This document shows positions 7,119 to 12,774 of a DNA stretch of 12,774 nucleotides, one piece after another. This DNA comes from an uncultured Eubacteriales bacterium. Lineage in GTDB: Bacteria > Bacillota > Clostridia > Oscillospirales > Acutalibacteraceae. Made by a program: the position numbers and the translations under genes. Each line of letters opens with the position of its first letter. Positions within the stretch are counted from its first letter, which is position 1. The stretch lies in contig CAKSQT010000051.1 of NCBI GenBank assembly GCA_934486755.1, positions 1 to 12,774 of the forward strand. Direction: 5' to 3'. The notes under the pieces are model-generated. The model ran no database searches. It saw only the letters and a program-made list of their open reading frames with translations, and had not been told where the DNA came from.

Positions 7119-7910
7119 TTAATCAACTGCGCCTTCTATAAAAGTGCCTTCGGTTTTTGAGCTTGTCCACATACTCAGGTTTATTTTTCCTGTTTTCTGT
7201 GGGTCTATATTTTTTATCATTCCCGCAAGGTGCGCTGTTTTTTTATCGAGATTATTAACCGTTCCGAACTGAACGACGAACCTGTTTTCAACCTTTGCGG
7301 TAACGGCAAGCGTATCCGTTACGTCAATATAGTTTATATGTATTTTTGATGATGAAAGGACATCGACAAGCTGTGATACCGTCTTATCGGTCTCGCTTTC
7401 CTTATATTGCACATATTCCCCTACCTTGCACTTAACGCCGTTTGCCCTGATCTCAAACACATTTTCGGGAATAGTATCGTATTCGTTGAGGACAAAACCC
7501 GATTTATCGGTAACAAAGTATTTTTCATCAATATTATAGCAGGCGTACTCCGCCGCGTCGCTTACCGTGATTACAACGTTTCCTGGAAGACTGCGCTTTA
7601 TGCTCACGCCGTTCACATAAGGGAGGGTTTTGCGTATTTGTTCGCTCATTTCCTTTTGCGTAAACGTAAACAGATTATCGCCCTCAGACACACCGCAGGC
7701 CTTTATTATCTGTTCGCTTGTATATATCTTACTGCCCTTAGCGGTAATACTCTCTATCGGGAAGAATATTGTAAGCGACAGCGCTATTCCGACAGCAAGC
7801 ATAACTATAATAAAGCAAATAAAAAATATTACAAGTCTTCTTTTTTTTATGCGGCGCTGCCTTTCGGCTCTGCGCCGCTCAAAATCGTCCCTAAACTGTT
7901 TTTTCTTCAA
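7119..7910 (-). CDS. divIB: Cell division protein DivIB/FtsQ
   Basis: DivIB (the Gram-positive FtsQ) is a single-pass membrane protein that links with DivIC and FtsL and regulates septal wall synthesis. The 263-residue protein has a very basic cytoplasmic tail (residues 1-25, rich in Arg/Lys), one membrane helix (~26-50), and a POTRA domain (~51-119) starting FFPIESITAKGSKIYTSEQI, with LPGNVVITV near its end. The beta domain of the family follows (~120-250). Translation starts at a TTG (7908-7910), supported by AAGGAAG 6 bases upstream. The start lies inside murA, overlapping it by 20 bases, which implies translational coupling. It is identified from domain layout and position between murA and ftsZ, since the family is poorly conserved in sequence. 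Confidence 0.9.
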   Translation of the reverse strand: MKKKQFRDDFERRRAERQRRIKKRRLVIFFICFIIVMLAVGIALSLTIFFPIESITAKGSKIYTSEQIIKACGVSEGDNLFTFTQKEMSEQIRKTLPYVNGVSIKRSLPGNVVITVSDAAEYACYNIDEKYFVTDKSGFVLNEYDTIPENVFEIRANGVKCKVGEYVQYKESETDKTVSQLVDVLSSSKIHINYIDVTDTLAVTAKVENRFVVQFGTVNNLDKKTAHLAGMIKNIDPQKTGKINLSMWTSSKTEGTFIEGAVD

Positions 7911-9171
7911 GCTGATCTTCCTTTAAATTTATGTCTGCTCCGAGTTTTGCGAGCGTACCTGTTATGTCCTCGTAACCGCGTTCGATATGATGTATTTCGC
8001 TTATATGCGAATTACCTTCCGCGGCAAGAGCGGCAATAACAACGGCGGCTCCGCCGCGCAGATCGGTGCATCGTGCATCGGCGCTGTAAAGCGAATCTAC
8101 GCCCTCAATGACCGCGACCTTGGCTTCGGTCTTTATTTTTGTACCGAAACGCTTTAATTCGTCTATATATTTATATCGGCTCTCGAATATATTTTCTACA
8201 AAAACCGAGGTGCCGTCTGCAAGCGCAAGCACGGAAATAATTATCGGTCCTGCATCGGTAGGAAATCCTGGGTAAACAAGACTTCTGACGGTAGGAATAC
8301 GCTTTATACGCATAGGCGCGGTCAAGAGCACCGATTTACCGCTTAATTCAATTCCGCAGCCACACTCCCTGAAAGCCCACAGAATAGAGACCATATGCGA
8401 CGGCATAACGTTATCAAGCCTTATCTCTCCGCCTGTCACCGCGGCAGCCGCCATATATGTAGCCGCCGCTATTCTGTCGGGAATTATGGCGTGTTCCGTT
8501 CCGTAAAGCCGTTCAACGCCGTGTATAACGACCGTATCGGAGCCGCTTCCGTAAATACGTGCGCCCGCGCGGTTCAAAAAGTCCGCAAGATCGCTTATTT
8601 CGGGTTCCTTAGCGGCGTTATGTATGACCGTCGTACCGTCGGCTGTCGCCGCGGCGAGCATTATATTCTCGGTTGCGCCGACGCTCGGGAAACTGAGATT
8701 GATTTCGGCTCCGTGCAGTCCCTTACCGCAGGAGCAATGCAAAAAACCGTGTTCTTCGGATATTTCAACGCCCAGCTTTTCAAGAGCGGATAAATGCAGA
8801 TCAATGGGTCTTGGACCTAATTCACAGCCGCCTGGACTGCTGACCACCGCGCTTTTACATCTGCCTATTATGGCGCCCAAAAAAACAATGGATGAGCGCA
8901 TTTCCCGCATAAGAACATCTGGTATCTCACAGCAATCCATTCCCGATGTATTTACCGTGACGGTGTTTCCGTCCTTTATTACGTTACAGCCCAGATAAGC
9001 CAATATACGAATTGAGGTTCTTACGTCTGAAAGTTCGGGGCAATTATGTACTATACATTCGCTTCCGCAGAGTATTGTTGCCGCAAGCACGGGCAGGACG
9101 CTGTTTTTTGCCCCCTGCACTTCAATCTCGCCGCTTATTTTCTTTCCGCCGATAACCGAAATATTTGCCAT
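7891..9171 (-). CDS. murA: UDP-N-acetylglucosamine 1-carboxyvinyltransferase MurA
   Basis: MurA transfers enolpyruvate from PEP to UDP-GlcNAc, the committed step of peptidoglycan precursor synthesis, in the cytosol. The protein is 426 residues (family usual about 420). Lys22-Asn23 in QGAKNSVLP contact substrate. Cys116 in the mobile loop PGGCELGPRPIDLH is the catalytic cysteine and the target of fosfomycin. The Asp of YPGFPTDAGP corresponds to the general base (Asp305 of E. coli), though the following residues differ from the usual MQAQ. DLRGGAA carries the C-terminal substrate-binding Arg. The ATG at 9171 is preceded by GAGGGG at 7 bases. An in-frame TTG 21 bases upstream has no such site. 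Clostridia often carry two MurA paralogues; this is the copy in the division cluster. Confidence 0.97.
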   Translation of the reverse strand: MANISVIGGKKISGEIEVQGAKNSVLPVLAATILCGSECIVHNCPELSDVRTSIRILAYLGCNVIKDGNTVTVNTSGMDCCEIPDVLMREMRSSIVFLGAIIGRCKSAVVSSPGGCELGPRPIDLHLSALEKLGVEISEEHGFLHCSCGKGLHGAEINLSFPSVGATENIMLAAATADGTTVIHNAAKEPEISDLADFLNRAGARIYGSGSDTVVIHGVERLYGTEHAIIPDRIAAATYMAAAAVTGGEIRLDNVMPSHMVSILWAFRECGCGIELSGKSVLLTAPMRIKRIPTVRSLVYPGFPTDAGPIIISVLALADGTSVFVENIFESRYKYIDELKRFGTKIKTEAKVAVIEGVDSLYSADARCTDLRGGAAVVIAALAAEGNSHISEIHHIERGYEDITGTLAKLGADINLKEDQLEEKTV

Positions 9172-9191
9172 AACAGCACCCCTCACAGTCA

Positions 9192-9211
9192 AATTGAAAA
9201 CAATTTCAATT
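9192..9211. repeat. Small AT-rich inverted repeat between murG and murA
   Basis: Arms AATTGAAA (9192-9199) and TTTCAATT (9204-9211) flank a 4-base loop in the 67-base murG-murA gap. The stem is AT-rich and has no T run, so it is not a convincing terminator. It could be a transcript-stability element or chance. I see no good promoter in this gap. Confidence 0.35.
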
Positions 9212-9238
9212 CATACTATGCACAAGTGCGGATATTTG

Positions 9239-10351
9239 TCACGCCTGAGTATACAGCTTCATTATAACTTGGTATATGCGTTCGTTTGCGTCTATAATAG
9301 CGTGCGCGCGAGCCGCCTTACCCATATCGTTAAGCCGCGGTTTATTTTCAATCATATATTCGACCTTATTTATCAACGACTGCCCCGAAAGTTCACTTTC
9401 CTCAATTACCTCGGCGGCGCCGTTCTTTTTTAAGGTCATAGCGTTATGGAACTGGTGATTTTCCGCAACATAGGGCGACGGAATAAGAATTGACGGCTTA
9501 CCCATAGCTTGAAGCTCGCTCAAAGTAATTGCGCCTGCGCGGCATATAACTAAATCTGCCGCCGCCATACATACGTCCATATCGTTTATATATTCACGTA
9601 CGGATATTTCTTCGGACAAATTTATGTCTTTAAGATTTTCAAGCATAGTATCATAGCCTGTTTTTCCCGTGCCGTGGATATGATAAAATTTATGAGTGCC
9701 GTTATGCCACTTTATAAGCTCGGTCACCGCTTCGTTTATGTGCCTTGCACCGAGGGAACCGCCGAACGATAATATCATCGGTCGGTCGTCAAACCCGAGT
9801 TTTTTACGCGCCTGTTCCTTGGTTATGCTTAAAAGCTCCGTCCTTACGGGGTTGCCCGTAATTACAGGCGGCTTTTTAAGTTTAAGATATTTTTTCGCCT
9901 CAGGCATAGCAAGCATTACATAATCGGCGTTTTCGGAAAGCATTTTGGTCGTAACACCTGGATATGCGTTCTGCTCGTGAATTGCGGTTTTAAAGCCTAA
10001 CTTCTGCGCTTCTCTCAGCACGGGGCCGCTTACATAACCGCCTGTACCTACGACAACATCGGGGTTTATTTCCCTGAGCAGACGCCGCGAGTCACGCGAA
10101 GAAGTAAACATCTTTTTTACCGCCGCTATATTTCTTCCAATATTTTTGAGCGACAGCTTGCGCTGAAATCCCGCCACGTCAATGGTGTAAAAATTATATC
10201 CTTTTTCGGGTACTAAACGCGATTCGAGTTTATTGGCTGTTCCGATATAGCTTATAACAGCGTCGGGGTGTCTTTCTTTGATATAACCCGCAACAGCAAG
10301 CGCGGGGTTGATATGACCCGCAGTTCCGCCGCCAGCAAATAAAATATGCAT
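9239..10351 (-). CDS. murG: Lipid II synthase MurG (undecaprenyl-PP-MurNAc-pentapeptide GlcNAc transferase)
   Basis: MurG is a peripheral membrane GT-B glycosyltransferase that adds GlcNAc from UDP-GlcNAc to lipid I, giving lipid II on the inner face of the membrane. The protein is 370 residues, at the upper end of the usual range. The family motifs are present: ILFAGGGTAGHINPALA (4-20), VGTGGYVSGP (101-110), HEQNAYPG (125-132), FGGSLGARHIN (196-206), and the UDP-GlcNAc site RAGAITLSEL (271-280) with ENHQ (297-300). I prefer the ATG at 10351 because AAGGAG lies 7 bases upstream. The ATG at 10357 is in frame but almost touches that site. The gene follows ftsW with only 14 bases between, so the two are co-transcribed. 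Confidence 0.97.
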   Translation of the reverse strand: MHILFAGGGTAGHINPALAVAGYIKERHPDAVISYIGTANKLESRLVPEKGYNFYTIDVAGFQRKLSLKNIGRNIAAVKKMFTSSRDSRRLLREINPDVVVGTGGYVSGPVLREAQKLGFKTAIHEQNAYPGVTTKMLSENADYVMLAMPEAKKYLKLKKPPVITGNPVRTELLSITKEQARKKLGFDDRPMILSFGGSLGARHINEAVTELIKWHNGTHKFYHIHGTGKTGYDTMLENLKDINLSEEISVREYINDMDVCMAAADLVICRAGAITLSELQAMGKPSILIPSPYVAENHQFHNAMTLKKNGAAEVIEESELSGQSLINKVEYMIENKPRLNDMGKAARAHAIIDANERIYQVIMKLYTQA

Positions 10352-10365
10352 AAACATTCTCCTTG

Positions 10366-11508
10366 CTACATTTTTTCAATATTCGCGTATCGCGACACCG
10401 ACAGCACGATACCCATTTCTGACAGCAAAATAAGCAACGATGTACCGCCGTAACTAAAAAACGGCAGGCTTATTCCCGTGTTGGGTATTGTGTTTGTAAC
10501 GACCCATATATTAAGCATAGCCTGCAAACCTACCTGAAACGTCAGTCCGATTGCCAAAAGCGACCCGAATTTATCAGGCGAACGCATAGCAATCGTAAAA
10601 CCGCGCCAAACAAGCAAGCAGAACAGCAGAATTATAATTACTGCCCCTATAAGTCCGAGTTCCTCGCAAACTATTGAAAAGATAAAGTCGTTATGAGGTT
10701 CGGGGACCCACAAATGCTTTTGTCTTGACTGTCCTATGCCCCTGCCGAGTATGCCGCCCGAACCGATTGCCAACAGCGACTGTATAGTCTGAAAGCCTTT
10801 TCCCGAGGCGTCTGCCCACGGGTCAAGCCAATATTTTATACGGTCGGAGCCGTAGCCGATAATGCCTGTAAGTATCGCGACGACTACCAAGCCTACGCCG
10901 CCTCCGAGTCCCAAAAGAATATATCTTATCTGCAAACCGCCGACTATCATCAGCACAACGCCTATTGAAAAAATAAGAAGCGTTGCCGACAGGTGCGGCT
11001 CCAAGACAACAAGACCGCAGGTAACTCCCAAAATGAGAACCAGCACCATTATAAACTTAAAGCTCTTCATCTGCTGATAATTTGCGGCAATAAGCGATGA
11101 AAAAAGCAGTATTATCGAAAACTTAGCCACCTCTGACGGCTGGAAATTAAGCGGACCTATTACTATCCAGCGTTTAACGTCCATTCCCGACACCATCGGC
11201 GGCAAGGCAAGCAAGACCACAAGCAAGCCTATTGATACTACAAACAGCAACCACGCGAATTTTCGCCATATATGATAATCTATTCTTGAAATAACGAGCA
11301 TAACGGCAACGCCGAGAACGGCGAATGCCGCCTGTCTGGTTATAAAGCGGTAACTGTTATTGTAATATGCATACGAATACGCATAGCTTGCCGAAAACAG
11401 CATAACAAGACCTATTGTCAGCAATATCAGAACAAAGGAAAGAAATGTAATATCAATCTTACCTTCACCGCTGAACGCCGAACGTTTTTTCTTGACCGCC
11501 TTAGCCAT
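10366..11508 (-). CDS. ftsW: SEDS-family septal peptidoglycan polymerase FtsW
   Basis: FtsW polymerises lipid II into glycan strands at the septum, working with a class B penicillin-binding protein. The 380-residue protein has a basic cytoplasmic N-terminus and about ten membrane helices. Family motifs are KRWIVIGPLNFQPSEVAKFS (112-131), the extracellular-loop PHNDFIFSIVCEELG (271-285) with Asp274 at the position of the essential aspartate of FtsW/RodA, and NTGISLPFFSYGGTSLL near the C-terminus. FtsW rather than RodA or SpoVE is favoured by location next to murG in the cell-division cluster. Sequence alone does not fully exclude SpoVE, which sits at the same place in Bacillus. GGAGGA lies 6 bases before the ATG and almost touches the mraY stop, 13 bases upstream of ftsW, a space usually filled by murD. 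Confidence 0.93.
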   Translation of the reverse strand: MAKAVKKKRSAFSGEGKIDITFLSFVLILLTIGLVMLFSASYAYSYAYYNNSYRFITRQAAFAVLGVAVMLVISRIDYHIWRKFAWLLFVVSIGLLVVLLALPPMVSGMDVKRWIVIGPLNFQPSEVAKFSIILLFSSLIAANYQQMKSFKFIMVLVLILGVTCGLVVLEPHLSATLLIFSIGVVLMIVGGLQIRYILLGLGGGVGLVVVAILTGIIGYGSDRIKYWLDPWADASGKGFQTIQSLLAIGSGGILGRGIGQSRQKHLWVPEPHNDFIFSIVCEELGLIGAVIIILLFCLLVWRGFTIAMRSPDKFGSLLAIGLTFQVGLQAMLNIWVVTNTIPNTGISLPFFSYGGTSLLILLSEMGIVLSVSRYANIEKM

Positions 11509-11521
11509 TTAGCTTCCTCCG

Positions 11522-12544
11522 TTACCAATTAAATATTTCGGGTAAAATCGCGACAAAACAACCTACAAAAGCGACAAGCGAAAAAACAAAAACTATTTTT
11601 TGTTCCGACCAGCCGCACATTTCAAAGTGATGGTGAAGCGGAGCCATTTTAAACAGACGCTTTTTTGTCATTTTATAATATGCCACTTGAAGCATTACCG
11701 AAATTGCTTCCGCAAAGTATACAACACCTGCAAACAAGAGAAGAATAGGACGTCCTATTCCAAAGGACAGCGCAACGACCATACCGCCGAGGAACATTGA
11801 ACCTGTATCACCCATAAATACCTTTGCAGGCTTTGCATTCCAAGCGACAAAACCCACACAGGCGCCCGCAAGCGCGGCACTTACGGCATTTGTCGTCATA
11901 TTGTAAAGAAATCCCGAACCCAACATAAACGCACAGGCAACAACCAGAGTAACGGTTGCGGCAAGCCCGTCTATACCGTCGGTAAGGTTTACGGCATTTG
12001 TAAAGCCGTAGATAAACACAAGCGCTATCGGCCAAAAGATAAGACCCGCGCCGTGGAACACATCTATATCACCTACAAAAGGTATGTAGGTTGTGTTCAT
12101 TCCAGAAAGAGCAAGAGTGGCAAGATAAGCCGCAGAAACGAGCAGTTGTAAAAAGGTCTTCTGCCTTGCGGTAAGTCCCAAATTGCGTTTTTTTACAACC
12201 TTTATATAATCGTCGATAAAACCGATAGCACCCATAAGCAACGCCATTGCAATTCCCGCAATAAACACGGACAAACGGTAAGGCGTTTTAAGTTCATTTG
12301 CAAAACGTCCCGAGCTTATTGCCGAATACGCAAACGCTATTGCAAGCGAAAGTACCACCCCCGCCATCATAAGCACACCGCCCATTGTCGGCGTTCCCTG
12401 CTTATCCTTATGCCACTTCGGACCTATATCAAGTATAGTCTGCCCGAATTTCAGCTTTCTTAAAAAAGGTATTACCACATATCCGAGTCCTGCCGTTATC
12501 AAAAACGACGTAAGCGCGGCGATTACAGGTGTAAAATCTCTCAT
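11522..12544 (-). CDS. mraY: Phospho-MurNAc-pentapeptide transferase MraY
   Basis: MraY transfers phospho-MurNAc-pentapeptide from the UDP-linked precursor to undecaprenyl phosphate, making lipid I at the cytoplasmic membrane. The protein is 340 residues with about ten membrane helices. It shows the hallmark motifs: substrate-loop KWHKDKQGTPTMGG (43-56), GFIDDYIKV with Asp111-Asp112, NAVNLTDGIDGLA (183-195), FMGDTGSMFLGG (243-254), and MAPLHHHFE (300-308) with the His triad. The start ATG has GGGAG 9 bases upstream. It lies 17 bases after murE, with no murF between, and 13 bases before ftsW. Confidence 0.97.
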   Translation of the reverse strand: MRDFTPVIAALTSFLITAGLGYVVIPFLRKLKFGQTILDIGPKWHKDKQGTPTMGGVLMMAGVVLSLAIAFAYSAISSGRFANELKTPYRLSVFIAGIAMALLMGAIGFIDDYIKVVKKRNLGLTARQKTFLQLLVSAAYLATLALSGMNTTYIPFVGDIDVFHGAGLIFWPIALVFIYGFTNAVNLTDGIDGLAATVTLVVACAFMLGSGFLYNMTTNAVSAALAGACVGFVAWNAKPAKVFMGDTGSMFLGGMVVALSFGIGRPILLLFAGVVYFAEAISVMLQVAYYKMTKKRLFKMAPLHHHFEMCGWSEQKIVFVFSLVAFVGCFVAILPEIFNW

Positions 12545-12561
12545 AACTTTAAACTCCCTTT

Positions 12562-12774
12562 TTACTGTTGATTTTTGCCCAACGCTTCGGCAACCACTTC
12601 CCGTTCATCGAGATGTATCGTGCCGTCCTTTAAAATCTGGTAGGTTTCGTGACCTTTTCCTGCCAAGACTATTATATCATCTTTTACGGCAATTGAAACA
12701 GCAAATTTTATAGCTTCAATTCGATTTTCTATAACCTTATACGGCGTTTTGGTGCCTGCCATACCCGTAAGTAT
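12562..12774 (-). CDS. murE: UDP-MurNAc-tripeptide synthetase MurE, C-terminal fragment (N-terminus beyond right edge)
   Basis: The last 70 residues of a Mur ligase are visible; the rest lies beyond the window edge. MurE adds the third stem amino acid (meso-diaminopimelate or lysine) to UDP-MurNAc-L-Ala-D-Glu in the cytosol. ENRIEAIKFAV matches the DR..AI helix of the C-terminal domain. IIVLAGKGHETYQI (read around the AGKGHE core) is a MurE hallmark and distinguishes it from MurF and MurD. HLDEREVVAEAL matches the usual DDREVV ending. The part that chooses DAP versus Lys is mostly outside the window. The stop is 17 bases upstream of mraY, so the two are very likely one transcript. Confidence 0.9.
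   Translation of the reverse strand: MLTGMAGTKTPYKVIENRIEAIKFAVSIAVKDDIIVLAGKGHETYQILKDGTIHLDEREVVAEALGKNQQ

Noticed and set aside
7407..8039. Plus-strand open frame of 210 codons antisense to divIB and murA
   Set aside because: It spans two well-supported genes, has no ribosome-binding site, and its composition looks like reverse-strand translation.
9172..9238. Internal promoter before murA
   Set aside because: TTGTGC and TTGAAA-like boxes occur, but no suitable -10 box lies at the proper distance.
11509..11521. Possible degenerate murD remnant between mraY and ftsW
   Set aside because: Only 13 bases separate the genes and they are filled mostly by the ftsW ribosome-binding site, so there is no remnant.

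Overview
The window looks like a piece of chromosome from a low-to-mid GC Gram-positive anaerobe of the class Clostridia. A Ruminococcaceae/Oscillospiraceae-type genome is my best guess, from the style of MurA and FtsW and the YesM/YesN-type regulators; this is an inference from protein style, not a database match. Every stretch between genes is under 160 bases. I see no tRNA or rRNA gene, CRISPR array, insertion sequence, phage gene or origin.

Left part (1-1521): an AraC-family regulator, cut by the left window edge, is transcribed leftward. It diverges from a phosphoglycolate-phosphatase-like HAD hydrolase transcribed rightward. The 165-base divergent region holds a good sigma-A-type promoter in each direction (both with 17-base spacers). 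Between them is an 11-base direct repeat with a 21-base period, a plausible binding site for the AraC protein. The HAD gene ends at a strong intrinsic terminator, so it appears to be a single-gene unit.

Middle part (1523-5915): a compact three-gene rightward operon encodes a YesN-type response regulator, a YesM-type sensor histidine kinase with an extracellular Cache domain, and a ribose/xylose-type sugar-binding lipoprotein. The first two genes overlap by 4 bases and the last two by 11. No ABC transporter ATPase or permease is present, so the lipoprotein is more likely a sensing partner of the kinase (a 'three-component' sugar sensor, as described for XylFII-LytS-YesN in Clostridium) than the feeder of a local importer. 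The operon converges on ftsZ, and one hairpin at 5880-5909 separates them.

Right part (5925-12774): seven leftward genes form a division and cell-wall (dcw) cluster in the order murE (partial), mraY, ftsW, murG, murA, divIB/ftsQ, ftsZ. Together they make UDP-MurNAc-tripeptide (MurE), lipid I (MraY), lipid II (MurG) and the committed UDP-GlcNAc-enolpyruvate (MurA), polymerise septal glycan (FtsW), and build the divisome (DivIB, FtsZ). From murE to divIB the spacing is tight (overlaps to about 70 bases), which suggests one transcript. ftsZ has an additional promoter of its own. Compared with the classical dcw order, murF, murD, murC, murB and ftsA are missing from the positions where they would be expected.

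I found no clearly new biological system. The most interesting points are the transporterless three-component sensor, the reduced dcw cluster, the unusual FtsZ tail, and the phased direct repeat between the divergent genes.
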